A stretch of 33,717 bases of DNA, from the NCBI GenBank assembly GCA_023446735.1, contig JAEXPQ010000196.1:1-33717 (forward strand), given 5' to 3'. Made by a program: the position numbers and the translations under genes. A model generated the notes under the pieces. The model saw only the letters and a list, made by a program, of their open reading frames with translations. It did not search any database and was not told where the DNA came from. Below, piece by piece: positions 1 through 8,609 of this stretch. Origin of the DNA: Verrucomicrobiota bacterium. GTDB lineage: Bacteria > Verrucomicrobiota > Verrucomicrobiia > Opitutales > Opitutaceae. How positions within the stretch are numbered: the first letter of the stretch is position 1; every line of letters begins with the position of its first letter.

Positions 1-1146
1 GAGTTGCTCCGCCAGGGCGCGGTCGCCGTCGTGACGCTCGCCGCCGGCGCCGGCAGCCGCTGGACGCAGGGCGCCGGCACGGTGAAGGCGCTGCATCCGT
101 TCGCCAAGCTCGGCGGCCGCCACCGCAGTTTCCTCGAGGTCCATCTCGCCAAGAGCCGCCGCGCCGGCCGCGCCGCCGGCTGCGAGGTGCCGCACCTGTT
201 CACCACCAGCCACCTCACGCACGAGCCGATCCGCGCCTTCCTCGAGAAGCACCAGAACTTCGGTTACACCGGCCCGCTGCTGCTCTCGCCCGGCCGATCC
301 ATCGGCTTGCGGATGATCCCCACCGCGCGCGACCTGCGCTTCCAGTGGGAGGAGACCGCGCACCAGGTGCTCGACGTGCAGCAGGAGAAGATGCGCCAGA
401 GCCTGCGCAAGGCGCTGCTCGACTGGGCGGTGAAGACCGGCGAGGGCCGCGACTACACCGACAACCTCCCGCTCCAGTGCCTGCACCCCGTCGGCCACTG
501 GTTCGAGATCGCCAACCTCCTCCGCAACGGCGTGCTCCGCGACCTACTCCGCGACCGCCCGCAGCTCAAGCATCTCCTCCTCCACAACATCGACACGCTC
601 GGCGCCGACCTCGCTCCCGCCATCCTCGGTCGCCACGACCGCGAGGGGCGCCCGCTCGCCATCGAAGTCATTCGCCGCCGGCTCGAGGACCGCGGCGGCG
701 GCTTGGCGCGCGTCGGCGGCCAGCTGCGCCTCGTCGAGGGTATGGCCCTCGCCCGCGAGGAGGACGAGTTCAAGCTTACCTACTACAACACGCTCACCTG
801 CTGGATCGCGATCGACCCGATGCTCGCGCTCTTCGGCCTCGACCGCGCCGCGCTCGCCGACGCCGACCGCGTGGCCGCCGCCGTGCGCACGCTCGCCGCG
901 CGCATGCCCACGTACGTGACGCTCAAGGACGTGAAGAAACGCTGGGGCAACGGCCAAGAGGACATCTTCCCCGTGCTCCAGTGGGAGAAGCTCTGGGGCG
1001 ACATGACCACGCTGCCCGAGGCCGACACGCTCTTCTTCTCGGTCCCACGTCCGCGGGGCCAGCAGCTCAAGGAGCAGGCCCAGCTCGACGGCTGGCTGCG
1101 CGACGGCTCCGCCGCCTACATCGAGAACCTCTGCGCCTGGGAGTGA
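1..1146 (+). CDS. UTP-glucose-1-phosphate uridylyltransferase-like protein (5' truncated by window)
   Basis: This is the C-terminal 381 residues of a UDPGP-family nucleotidyltransferase; the reading frame is open to base 1, so the true start lies upstream. The family transfers a nucleotidyl group from UTP to a sugar 1-phosphate to make a UDP-sugar in the cytoplasm. Near the visible N-terminus is the nucleotide-binding glycine-rich block LAAGAGSRW followed by GAGTVKALHPF, with the conserved lysine typical of UDPGP enzymes. Further on, HLLLHNIDTLGADL fits the metal-binding aspartate strand of the fold, and QEDIFPVLQWEKLWGDM is a late block. Substrate could be glucose-1-P or N-acetylglucosamine-1-P; the sequence alone does not decide. 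UDP-glucose is the donor used by the OpgH synthase encoded at 6322-8445, but the genes are not contiguous, so that link is only inference. Confidence 0.8.
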   Translation, partial: ELLRQGAVAVVTLAAGAGSRWTQGAGTVKALHPFAKLGGRHRSFLEVHLAKSRRAGRAAGCEVPHLFTTSHLTHEPIRAFLEKHQNFGYTGPLLLSPGRSIGLRMIPTARDLRFQWEETAHQVLDVQQEKMRQSLRKALLDWAVKTGEGRDYTDNLPLQCLHPVGHWFEIANLLRNGVLRDLLRDRPQLKHLLLHNIDTLGADLAPAILGRHDREGRPLAIEVIRRRLEDRGGGLARVGGQLRLVEGMALAREEDEFKLTYYNTLTCWIAIDPMLALFGLDRAALADADRVAAAVRTLAARMPTYVTLKDVKKRWGNGQEDIFPVLQWEKLWGDMTTLPEADTLFFSVPRPRGQQLKEQAQLDGWLRDGSAAYIENLCAWE

Positions 1147-1226
1147 TGCCTCTTGCGCGGGCGATACTTCCACCCGAAGCGGAACGCGTCGGAGTCTCGA
1201 CCATGTTCGCCGCCCATCCACCGACA

Positions 1227-1264
1227 GCACAGAGTTTTGTCCCGATCGGAACAAAATTCCGTGC
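1227..1264. repeat. 38-bp near-perfect palindrome, copy 1
   Basis: The two 19-base arms match at 16 of 19 positions around the centre CCCGATCGG. The core reads TTTTGTCCCGATCGGAACAA. It sits between the pyrophosphorylase gene and the small membrane protein gene. A related 38-bp element lies at 1730-1767, on the other side of that small gene. It has no T-tract in the usual place, so it is not an ordinary intrinsic terminator. It could be a REP-like element or an operator. Confidence 0.7.
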
Positions 1265-1333
1265 GGTGCAGCCTCGCCACGGAAACGGCTGCGCACGCCA
1301 CGCTCCATCCAACCCCCTCCACGCCTCCGCACC

Positions 1334-1699
1334 ATGTCCTCCTCCTCGCTGTCCATGATCCCGATGATCTTCTCGCAACTGCTCACCCAGATCCCGGTGC
1401 TCGCGGTCTGCGTCGTCGGCCTCGTGATGTTGGCCGGTCGCCGCGGATCGGTTACGGAGGCCGGTGCGCTCAACTGGGCGATGGCCGGCTTTGGCGTCAG
1501 CGCCGCTCTCTCCTTCCTCCTGCCGCTCCTCTACGGCGTGCTCACCTTCGTGCAGGTACGCGGCAGCCTACCGATCGGCTCGATCAGCTGGATCTACCCG
1601 ATCCTGGGCGTCTTCTCGTCCCTGCTCCACGCCGGCGCCTACGGGCTGTTTCTAGTCGCCTTCCTGCGCTTCCTGAAACCCGCTCCGCGCACGGCCTGA
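1334..1699 (+). CDS. small three-helix membrane protein, unknown function
   Basis: A 121-residue hydrophobic protein that I do not recognise. Three membrane segments are visible: about residues 13-34 (LLTQIPVLAVCVVGLVMLAG), 44-70 (LNWAMAGFGVSAALSFLLPL and on) and 85-112 (ISWIYPILGVFSSLLHAGAY and on). It ends in a short basic tail. It starts with ATG at 1334 and has no close partner gene. The neighbours on both sides are more than 150 bp away, and both intergenic stretches carry a copy of the same 38-bp palindrome, so the gene looks like a self-contained unit. Its composition and codon use look like its surroundings. No catalytic motif is seen; a structural or regulatory membrane role would be a guess. 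Confidence 0.7.
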   Translation: MSSSSLSMIPMIFSQLLTQIPVLAVCVVGLVMLAGRRGSVTEAGALNWAMAGFGVSAALSFLLPLLYGVLTFVQVRGSLPIGSISWIYPILGVFSSLLHAGAYGLFLVAFLRFLKPAPRTA

Positions 1700-1729
1700 C
1701 GCGATCTCTCGCGGCAGCCCGCCCCCAAA

Positions 1730-1767
1730 ACACAGAATTCTGTCCCGACCGGGACACGGTTTTGCGC
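1730..1767. repeat. 38-bp palindrome, copy 2 (diverged)
   Basis: The left arm, ACACAGAATTCTGTCCCGA, differs from the left arm of the copy at 1227-1264 at only a few positions. The right arm (GGGACACGGTTTTGCGC) is more decayed. It starts 31 bases after the stop of the small membrane protein gene. Length and centre match copy 1, which supports a repeated element rather than chance. Confidence 0.6.
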
Positions 1768-2056
1768 CTTTGCCCACCGATCTCGGATGCCAACCGCATC
1801 CCATCATCGCCCTTCGCTGCGGCCCCCGGCTGCCCACCGCAGCGGCACGTCCAATGTTCCTGGCACAATCGCCTGCAACAGCCGCGGGAGCATCCCGTGA
1901 CTGTTGGATGACTTGGTCCCACGCCCGCGAGTCCTGTTCCGCTCCCGCGGCGCGCTGCGCCTATTGATGTCGTGATCGCGCACCGGTAGGCACAGTTGGT
2001 CCCCATGCCTCGCGCGCTTGCCTTCCCTGGGGTCCGCCGCGCACGCTCCTGCCAAC
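1768..2056. other. intergenic stretch with no recognised feature
   Basis: Together with 1700-1767 this is a 357-bp gap. Apart from the palindrome at 1730-1767 I see no convincing gene, RNA or strong promoter. It must hold the promoter of the YhbY-type gene, but no consensus boxes stand out. Confidence 0.5.
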
Positions 2057-2386
2057 ATGACCGCTCCCGCGCTCACCGGCGCCCAGAAATCCTTTCTCCG
2101 CAGCCTCGGCCAGACGATGGATTGCCAACTCGTCATCGGCCGCGAGGGCATCACCGCGCCCGTCGTCGCCGAGCTGGAGAAACTCTTCGCCCGCCACGAA
2201 CTCATCAAGGTGAAGCTCCTCGCCGAGCGCGACGAGCGCCCCGCCCTCTGCGCCGCCATCGAAGAGAAGACCCGCGCCACCGAAGCCGGCGCCGTCGGCA
2301 AGACCGCGCTCTTCTACCGCCAGGCCGCCGATCCGAAACAGCGCACCATCGCGCTCCCCGAGCCGAAGACGAAGTTGGGCGCCTGA
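2057..2386 (+). CDS. yhbY: YhbY/CRS1-CRM-domain RNA-binding protein
   Basis: A 109-residue single-domain protein of the YhbY (CRM) family, which binds RNA and associates with the pre-50S ribosomal subunit in the cytoplasm. The N-terminal LTGAQKSFLRSLGQ matches the family's opening helix. The RNA-binding GxxG loop is seen as VIGREGI around residues 26-32. The strand IKVKLLAE follows, and the C-terminal part TALFYRQAADPKQRTIALP corresponds to the usual 'lyR......IeLP' ending. The ATG at 2057 is preferred; an in-frame TTG at 2018 would add 13 residues with no family resemblance. It lies 33 bp upstream of the metallopeptidase gene on the same strand, so co-transcription is possible. Function is inferred from family membership. 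Confidence 0.85.
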   Translation: MTAPALTGAQKSFLRSLGQTMDCQLVIGREGITAPVVAELEKLFARHELIKVKLLAERDERPALCAAIEEKTRATEAGAVGKTALFYRQAADPKQRTIALPEPKTKLGA

Positions 2387-2419
2387 GCCGATCCGCGCCG
2401 CCCCCAACGTCGCCGCACC

Positions 2420-3514
2420 ATGGCCCGCGCCCCGCTGATCGCCGATTTGCGCGCGGCGGCGGAACAAGTGCTCCAGCACTTCCGCGGGCCCCGCTCCCGG
2501 ACTTCCGCCGCCCTCTCGACAGTCCGAGCACAATCGTCACCAGGTTTCGAAGTCGACTGCTCGCTCCGCTCCGAGTGGCTCGATCCCGAGCTGACGTTTC
2601 CGCTCCCCGACTGGAACCGGATCGCCACGTGGATCGCCTCGTTCCCGCCCTCCAAACACCACGAACTGTGGTGCGGCGTCACCCGCCAGTGGGCGCTCCG
2701 GATCGCCAAGTCGTTTGGCGGCTGCAACGTCTTCGAGACCGCCAACGTCCTCGCCGTCCTCCCCGGCGACCTCGGCCGCGGCAAGCGCGCCGTGAAGCAC
2801 TACGACGAGGTGCTGGCGACCCTTCGCTCCACCCTGCAAGGGATGCTGCGCGACGAGTACCTCGGGAAATGCACCCTCCTCGTCGCGCCCGACGAGGACA
2901 CCTACTACCGCTACCTCTCGCTCTACACCGCGCCGGGCGAGCACATCCAGTCCGGCGGCGTCCATCTCGACCGCGGCAATTCGCACATCGCGCTGCCCTC
3001 CCCCGAATCGATGTTCCACACCCGGGTGATCGCGCACGAGATGTGCCACGATCTGCTCGGCCATCACCGCATTCCGCTCTGGCTCAACGAAGGCGTGACC
3101 CAGATCGCCGAGGCGGCGATCGCCGGCCGGCCCTTCGTCGAAGGACACAGCAAAACCATCCCGGAGCACCGAGCGTTCTGGACGCCGGACAACACCGCGC
3201 TCTTCTGGAGCGGCAAAGGCTTCGACACCCCCGGCGAAACCTCCGCGTTCAGCTACGACCTCGCCTATCTGGTCGTGCAGGCATTCCTCGCGCTCGACCG
3301 GCCGAGCATGGCCGCCGTCGTGCGCCGAGCGTCCCCGGACGACGCGGGCTTCGCCGCGTTCTCCGAGGTCTACGGCCAGACGCCCGCCGATCTCCTCGCC
3401 GAGCTGTTCGGACCCGGCAACTGGGGAAACAGACACGCCCCCGCTGTCGAACTGCCCGCCCATCTCCAGCACGGCCGGAACTCCGCCGATCCGGCCGGCC
3501 AGCTCATCTTGTAG
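2420..3514 (+). CDS. putative gluzincin-type zinc metallopeptidase
   Basis: A 364-residue protein with a clear zinc-peptidase signature: HEMCH (HExxH) at residues 206-210 and WLNEG at 221-225, whose Glu224 would be the third zinc ligand, as in gluzincins of the M1/M61/'peptidase MA' type. The N-terminal ~150 residues match nothing I recognise. A segment before the motif (TLLVAPDEDTYYRYLSLYT) resembles the strand that precedes the active-site helix in secreted MA-like peptidases. No signal peptide or membrane helix is seen, so it is probably cytoplasmic. Downstream of WLNEG, the sequence AFSYDLAYLVVQAFL fits the following helix of the fold. The substrate is unknown. It starts 33 bp after the yhbY stop on the same strand. 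Confidence 0.75.
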   Translation: MARAPLIADLRAAAEQVLQHFRGPRSRTSAALSTVRAQSSPGFEVDCSLRSEWLDPELTFPLPDWNRIATWIASFPPSKHHELWCGVTRQWALRIAKSFGGCNVFETANVLAVLPGDLGRGKRAVKHYDEVLATLRSTLQGMLRDEYLGKCTLLVAPDEDTYYRYLSLYTAPGEHIQSGGVHLDRGNSHIALPSPESMFHTRVIAHEMCHDLLGHHRIPLWLNEGVTQIAEAAIAGRPFVEGHSKTIPEHRAFWTPDNTALFWSGKGFDTPGETSAFSYDLAYLVVQAFLALDRPSMAAVVRRASPDDAGFAAFSEVYGQTPADLLAELFGPGNWGNRHAPAVELPAHLQHGRNSADPAGQLIL

Positions 3515-3569
3515 ATCCGTCTCCGGCTGGACACCACAAGTCCACGCCGAGCCCTGCGCTTACCACCGC

Positions 3570-3974
3570 TCAACCCAGCTGCAGCTCGCGGCGGACCAGC
3601 GGCAACGTCTCGCGTTCAACCGCCGTGGCGCCGTCGCACGCATAAAGCTGTTCGAGCAGCTTCACGGCGAGCTTCCGGTCCTCCACTTGCGGCAGACGCT
3701 CGCGGATCGTTTGGAAGAATTCCGCCCGCTCCTTCTCGTCGCTCCCGACCCGGCGCACCTCTCCGATCGATTTGCCCTCGTAGTAGTCGAACGAGATCTT
3801 GGGATCCCAGTTCAGCGAACGCGCCGTCGCCTCGACCATCTTGTCCTCGGCGAGCGCGATGTGCTTGTCGACGAACACGCCGAAGTGCAGCAGGTCGACG
3901 ATCGCCTCGCGGGCGGCCTGAGTCAGTCCATCGGACGGTTGCGCAGTCGGGGTGAAGAGCTTCTTGAAGGCCAT
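3570..3974 (-). CDS. TerB-like small cytoplasmic protein
   Basis: A 134-residue, mostly helical and highly charged protein starting MAFKKLFTPT. The helix EAIVDLLHFGVFVDKHIALAEDKMVEA resembles the opening helices of TerB-like (tellurite-resistance/DjlA N-terminal) domains, which carry acidic residues in similar positions. No membrane segment or signal is present. It converges with the metallopeptidase gene (55 bp between the stops) and diverges from opgG across a 276-bp gap (3975-4250). That gap must hold both promoters, but no strong consensus is visible in it. The TerB assignment rests on pattern resemblance only; the role is unknown. Confidence 0.6.
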   Translation of the reverse strand: MAFKKLFTPTAQPSDGLTQAAREAIVDLLHFGVFVDKHIALAEDKMVEATARSLNWDPKISFDYYEGKSIGEVRRVGSDEKERAEFFQTIRERLPQVEDRKLAVKLLEQLYACDGATAVERETLPLVRRELQLG

Positions 3975-4250
3975 GGGAGTGACGGAGTGTATCGGGGTTG
4001 CGCCGATCTCGCGGCGCGGCCGAACAAACCAGCCGGACCGTCGCACCGCAAGCGGGATGCGTTCGCCGAACATCGCGACACCGTTTCCCCACCGCCGCCG
4101 CGGCAAGGTCCCGCCCGAAACGGGTTTCAGCGGTTTGGACACATCAGGTCCTGGGTCCCAACGGCACCGCCCACCCGTGCAATTGCCATGCAACCTTTCC
4201 CGCAGGATGCTGACCAAGCGTCTCCGCGTCTCCCCCCGGCGGACTCCCGC

Positions 4251-5750
4251 ATGAAAACCCTCTGCACCGTCCTGTTCGCCGGACTGCCGCTGCTCGTCTC
4301 CGCCCAACCCGAGCGCGCCCGGATCGATTTCGACTTCGTGCGCCAACGCGCCTCCGAGCGCGCCGCCGCCCCCTTCACCGAGCCGGTCGACCCCATGCCG
4401 CGCCGCCTCGCCGAGCTCACGCCCGCCGAGGCCGGCGCCATCCATTTCATCCCGGAGTACGCCCTCTGGCGGTCCGACCGGTTGCCGTTCCAGCTGCAGC
4501 TCTTCCATCCCGTGCCGGGCTCACCCCCGGTGGTGCTCAACGAGTTCAGCGCCACACATGTCCAACCGCTCCCCTTCGTCGGCGGCTTCTTCAGCTACGG
4601 TATGCTGCGCAACCCGCCCCGGCTCACCCCCGAGCTCGGCTACGCGGGCTTCCGCGTCCATAACCCGCTCAATCGGCCCGAACACTTCGACGAAGTCATC
4701 GTCTTCCCCGGCGGCTGCTCGTTCCGCGCCCTCGGCGCCGGCCAGAACTTCGGCCTCTCCGCCCAGGCGCTGGCGCTCGACGCCGGCCCGCTCGGCCCGG
4801 AGGAATTCCCCCGTTTCACCGAATTCTGGATCGGGCGCCCGAAACCCGGCGCAACCACGCTCACCCTCTACGCCCTGGTCGACAGCCCGCGGGTCGCCGG
4901 CGCCTACGAGTTCGTGATCACGCCCGGCCCCGCCACGACCGTCGACGTGCGCGCCGCGCTCGTCTTCCGCGCCACCGTGGCCCAGCCGGGCTTCGCCCCG
5001 CTGTCCGGAATGTTCTGGTACGGCGAGAACTCCGACCGCCCCGCCGGCGAGCCCCGGCCCGAGGTGCACGAGGCCGACGGCCTTGCCGTGCTCCCGGCCG
5101 ATGGCACCGCCATCTGGCGCCCCCTCCAGAACCCCGCCGGCGACTTCGGCTCGGGCATCGCCGTCGAAGCGTTGCGCGGGTTCGGCCTGCTCCAGCGCGA
5201 CCGCGTCTTCGATCACTACGGCGACCTCGATGCCGACTACCACCGGCGCCCGTCCGTCTGGGTCGAGCCGATCGGCGACTGGGGCCCGGGACGCGTGCTG
5301 CTCGTCGAGAAGCCCGCCCGCAACCACCTTGGGGCCAATGTCACCACTTTCTGGGTCCCCGACCGGCCGCCGGTCCCCGGCGAGCCCTACGAGCTGCGCT
5401 ACCGCCTGCGCTGGACCGAGGCGGAGCCGGTCGCCAGCCCGCTCGCGCCCACCCTCGCGACCCACGTCGGCGCGCTGCCCACGCGCCCGCTCGGGCGGCT
5501 GTTCTGGATCGATTTCGCCGGCCCCGCCCTGGCCAAGCTCGACAACGGCGCGCTCGATGCCGAGCTCCGCGTCGGCCCCGGCGCCAAGCTCCTGCGCCAG
5601 TCGGTCCGCAAGAACCCGGTCGACGCCTCCTGGCGCGTCGCCCTCGAGGTCGAGGCCGAGGCCGCGGGACGCGCCGTCGAGCTGCGCTGCCGGCTGCGGC
5701 AGGGCTACGCGCCGGTCAGCGAAACCTGGGTGTACTCCTGGATGCCATGA
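4251..5750 (+). CDS. opgG: periplasmic glucan biosynthesis protein OpgG/MdoG
   Basis: A 499-residue protein, close in length to E. coli OpgG (511). It begins with a Sec signal peptide (MKTLCTVLFAGLPLLVSA, likely cleaved before QPE). OpgG acts in the periplasm on the nascent glucan backbone made by OpgH. Family blocks are seen in order: IDFDFVRQRASERAAAPF near the mature N-terminus; FSATHVQPLPF and FFSYGML; GYAGFRVHNPLNRPEHFDEV; FPGGCSFRALGAGQNFGLSA; and FPRFTEFWIGRPKPGA. Near the middle, FGLLQRDRVFDHYGDLDADYHRRPSVWVEP is the conserved stretch of the catalytic-like domain. The stop overlaps the next start by four bases (ATGA), which implies translational coupling in an opgG - unknown - opgH operon. 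Confidence 0.95.
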   Translation: MKTLCTVLFAGLPLLVSAQPERARIDFDFVRQRASERAAAPFTEPVDPMPRRLAELTPAEAGAIHFIPEYALWRSDRLPFQLQLFHPVPGSPPVVLNEFSATHVQPLPFVGGFFSYGMLRNPPRLTPELGYAGFRVHNPLNRPEHFDEVIVFPGGCSFRALGAGQNFGLSAQALALDAGPLGPEEFPRFTEFWIGRPKPGATTLTLYALVDSPRVAGAYEFVITPGPATTVDVRAALVFRATVAQPGFAPLSGMFWYGENSDRPAGEPRPEVHEADGLAVLPADGTAIWRPLQNPAGDFGSGIAVEALRGFGLLQRDRVFDHYGDLDADYHRRPSVWVEPIGDWGPGRVLLVEKPARNHLGANVTTFWVPDRPPVPGEPYELRYRLRWTEAEPVASPLAPTLATHVGALPTRPLGRLFWIDFAGPALAKLDNGALDAELRVGPGAKLLRQSVRKNPVDASWRVALEVEAEAAGRAVELRCRLRQGYAPVSETWVYSWMP

Positions 5751-6325
5751 GCGCGCTCCCGCCGCCCCCGGAGTTTCCGGCGCGCACCGATCCGGCCTGG
5801 AACGAGGCCCACGAGCGCGTCGAGAGCTACCTGCGCGCCCACCGCATCGTCCAGCCAATCGCCCTGAGCGAGCTGACCAACGCCATTGTCGCCGCCGCTT
5901 GGCGACGCGCGGCCGGCCAACCGGCCGAGGCTCCCGTCACCCTCGCCCTGCGCGAGGCGGACCGCGTGATCACCGACTGGTTCGCCCGCGTGCTCGCGCT
6001 CGGCCCGATCCATTCCCGCCGCCTCGGCGTGCGCGGCCGGCTCGCGCTCGCCCTGGCCGACGCCCCCGGGCGCTGGCCCGACGCGTTTCTCGCCCCCGGT
6101 CCGACGCCCGGCGAGCTCTCCGATGCCATGCGGGCCGCGTTCCTGCGCCCAGGCCCTCCGCCCCAGCTCTACAAGATGGCCGCGCCAACCATCCCGCTCG
6201 GCCGCATCGCCCGGCTGCTCGACCTGAGCTGGGCGGCCTCACGGCGCTGGACCGCCGTGCGCTGGCTGGGGCAGGTCGTCTTCGGCCTCGGTCTCGCCAC
6301 CCTGCTGTTCCTCGCCTTCCGGTGA
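5747..6325 (+). CDS. unknown protein inside the opgG-opgH operon, C-terminal membrane anchor
   Basis: A 192-residue protein that I do not recognise. Residues 1-165 are soluble, helical and rich in Ala, Arg and Pro. One membrane helix ends the chain (about residues 171-191, WLGQVVFGLGLATLLFLAF), placing the bulk in the cytoplasm if the short tail is outside. It overlaps opgG by four bases at its ATG and overlaps the GTG of opgH by four bases (GTGA). It is therefore translationally coupled to both and very likely part of the same machine. In E. coli, OpgH has a long cytoplasmic N-terminal extension followed by a membrane helix. The OpgH encoded here lacks most of that extension, so this protein may supply an analogous, separately encoded regulatory region. 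That is inference; no sequence homology is evident to me. Confidence 0.7.
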   Translation: MSALPPPPEFPARTDPAWNEAHERVESYLRAHRIVQPIALSELTNAIVAAAWRRAAGQPAEAPVTLALREADRVITDWFARVLALGPIHSRRLGVRGRLALALADAPGRWPDAFLAPGPTPGELSDAMRAAFLRPGPPPQLYKMAAPTIPLGRIARLLDLSWAASRRWTAVRWLGQVVFGLGLATLLFLAFR

Positions 6326-8445
6326 ACGCCCCTCTCGACCAGATTCCCCCGGGCCTGAAGTTCCGCCGCCGCCTCGCCGTCGGCCTGCTCGTGGCGGCGC
6401 TCGCCACCCCCGGGATCGCCCTGATGGCCGACCTGCACTGGCGCACCGGGCCCGAGGCCTGGAAACTCGCCCATCTCGCCCTCTACGCGCTGCTGCTCGC
6501 GCTCGTCGCCTACGGCTGCGCGCAGGCGGTGCTCGGCTTCCTCGCCCGCCGCGGGCGCCCCGACCCGTGGCGCCTCGGACCAGTCGATACACCCGCGGCG
6601 CTCCCGCCCGGGGCAACGGCGATCGTGATGCCCGTGTACAACGAGGAGGCCGGCCGGGTCTTCGCCGGCCTGCGCGCGATCTACGAGTCGCTCCAGGCGA
6701 CCGGGCACCTCGAGGCGTTCCATTTCTACCTTCTGAGCGACTCCACCGACCCCAACCGGTGGGTCGACGAGGAGGCCGCCTGGGCCGCGCTCGTACGCGA
6801 GTTCGACGCCGCCGGCCGGCTCTTCTACCGTCGCCGTCGGCTGAACACGAACAAGAAGGCCGGCAACCTCGCCGACTTCTGCCGACGGTGGGGCGGCGCG
6901 TATCGCTACATGGTCGTGCTCGACGCCGACAGCCTCATGGCCGGGGGAACGATCGTGCAGCTCGTGCGCCTCATGGAGCGCAGCCCGCGCACCGGCCTGA
7001 TCCAGACCGCCCCGCGCCTCGTCCGCGGCGAGACACCGTTCGCCCGCTGGCAGCAGTTCGCCAGCCGGCTCTACGGCCCGGTGTTCCTCGCCGGCATCGA
7101 CCACTGGCAGCTCGACGAATCCAACTACTGGGGTCACAACGCCATCGTCCGTCTCGCGCCGTTTCTCGAGCACTGTTCGCTGCCCGAGCTGCCGGGGCAC
7201 GAGCCGTTCGGCGGTCGCATTCTCAGCCACGACTACGTCGAGGCGGCCCTGCTCGTGCGCGCCGGCTGGGGCGTGCGCCTTGCCGCCGGACTGGACGGCA
7301 GCTACGAGGAATGTCCCGGCACGTTGATCGACTTCGCCAAGCGCGACCGCCGCTGGCTGCAGGGCAATCTCCAGCACAGCTGGCTGCTCGCCGCGCAGGG
7401 TCTGAGCCTCGTGAGCCGCCTGCATCTGCTGCTCGGCATCCTGGCCTACGCGGCGTCGCCGCTGTGGTTCGCGTTTCTCCTGCTCTCCACGTTGCTGCTC
7501 CACCGGCAGCACGCCACCGGACTCACCCTCGTCCCACGCGACAGCCTGTTGGCCTTCGTGCCGCTCGATTTCCGCACGCAGGGCCTGGCGCTCTTTGTCG
7601 GCACGATCACGCTGCTGTTCCTCCCGAAGCTCCTCGCGGTGCTCGACCTCGCGCTGGGTCGCGGGGCCGGCGCCTTCGGCGGCTGGCGACGGGTCCTCTC
7701 CGGGGTCGCGCTGGAATCCCTCGTTTCCGCACTGTTCGCGCCGGTGCTGATGCTCTTCCACAGCAAGTTCATTCTCTGGACCCTGCTCGGCCGCGGTGTC
7801 GCCTGGATCGCGCAACGCCGCGGCGGCGACGGCTCGCCCGACTGGCGTGAGGCCATCCTCACCCACGCCGGCCATACGGCCACGGCGCTGCTCTGGGGCG
7901 CGATCGCCCTCGCGCTGGATCCGAATTTTTTCCTCTGGCTGCTGCCGGTGCTCGCCGGCCCGTTGTTCAGCATCCCGCTTTCGCTCGCCACCGCGCAGCC
8001 GCCATCGGCCGGCACCACGCCGGCTCGTCCGCTCGCCACCCCCGAGGAGATCGCCCCGCCACCAGTCGCCGCCGCCCTCACCCGCCATCTCGCGGCGCTC
8101 GAGAAACGTCCGCCGGTCCCGCCAGAGTTCGCCGCCGACTACGGCTTGCTGCAGGCCGTGCTGGATCCGTACGTCAACGCCGTCCACGTCTCGCTCCTGC
8201 GGGAGAAACGCAACGCTGCCGAGACCGACCGTTTCGCCACGCTGCGCGAGAAGCTGATGACGCGCGGCCCCGCCGCGCTCGACCGTCGCGACAAACTCGC
8301 ACTGCTCCTGGATGCGCAGTCCATGATCCGCCTCCATCGCGAGATCTGGTCGCGTCCCGGCAACGCCCTCGCCGAGTGGTGGCGCCACGCGATCCGCCAG
8401 TACAACCACCTCGCGCCGGCCCCGGCGACCGCTCTCGACCGCTGA
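6322..8445 (+). CDS. opgH: glucans biosynthesis glucosyltransferase OpgH/MdoH
   Basis: A 707-residue inner-membrane GT2 glucosyltransferase that polymerises UDP-glucose into the linear glucan backbone. Two membrane helices precede the catalytic domain (about residues 18-36 and 50-75). GT2 blocks are in place: VMPVYNEEAGRVFAGLRA (from 102), LLSDSTDP (from 138), the metal-binding DAD in VVLDADSLM (about 201-203), YWGHNAIVR, the ILSHDYVEAALLVRAGWGV block with the catalytic Asp, and DRRWLQGN (a QxxRW variant). Further membrane helices follow, and the C-terminal RLHREIWSRP matches E. coli OpgH. It is about 140 residues shorter than E. coli OpgH, mainly at the N-terminus. The GTG at 6322 overlaps the upstream stop (GTGA), which fixes the start. 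Confidence 0.95.
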   Translation: MNAPLDQIPPGLKFRRRLAVGLLVAALATPGIALMADLHWRTGPEAWKLAHLALYALLLALVAYGCAQAVLGFLARRGRPDPWRLGPVDTPAALPPGATAIVMPVYNEEAGRVFAGLRAIYESLQATGHLEAFHFYLLSDSTDPNRWVDEEAAWAALVREFDAAGRLFYRRRRLNTNKKAGNLADFCRRWGGAYRYMVVLDADSLMAGGTIVQLVRLMERSPRTGLIQTAPRLVRGETPFARWQQFASRLYGPVFLAGIDHWQLDESNYWGHNAIVRLAPFLEHCSLPELPGHEPFGGRILSHDYVEAALLVRAGWGVRLAAGLDGSYEECPGTLIDFAKRDRRWLQGNLQHSWLLAAQGLSLVSRLHLLLGILAYAASPLWFAFLLLSTLLLHRQHATGLTLVPRDSLLAFVPLDFRTQGLALFVGTITLLFLPKLLAVLDLALGRGAGAFGGWRRVLSGVALESLVSALFAPVLMLFHSKFILWTLLGRGVAWIAQRRGGDGSPDWREAILTHAGHTATALLWGAIALALDPNFFLWLLPVLAGPLFSIPLSLATAQPPSAGTTPARPLATPEEIAPPPVAAALTRHLAALEKRPPVPPEFAADYGLLQAVLDPYVNAVHVSLLREKRNAAETDRFATLREKLMTRGPAALDRRDKLALLLDAQSMIRLHREIWSRPGNALAEWWRHAIRQYNHLAPAPATALDR

Positions 8446-8557
8446 AATCCGCCCAACGCGCCCCCGATAAGGACAACTTCCGCGAACTATTTTATCCCCT
8501 AAAGCCTTCACCATCAGCCGCCGCGTCTTCGCCAACGCATTTTGGCAGAAAACGCCA

Positions 8558-8585
8558 TTGACCAACCCCCGCCGAACCGTACCGT
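8558..8585 (+). promoter_or_regulatory. possible promoter upstream of the two-hairpin leader
   Basis: TTGACC at 8558-8563 and TACCGT at 8580-8585 are separated by 16 bp. The -35 is good and the -10 poor (three of six matches). If used, it would start a roughly 95-nt transcript ending at the terminator at 8648-8690. Confidence 0.3.
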
Positions 8586-8609
8586 CTGCCTCATCAATTT
8601 TGAACCTTT

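Noticed and set aside
544..1473. Long open frames antisense to the pyrophosphorylase gene, and similar frames across the window
   Set aside because: High-GC codon bias opens several frames; their products are Arg/Ala/Pro-rich low-complexity chains with no family motifs, while the opposite strand carries recognised proteins.
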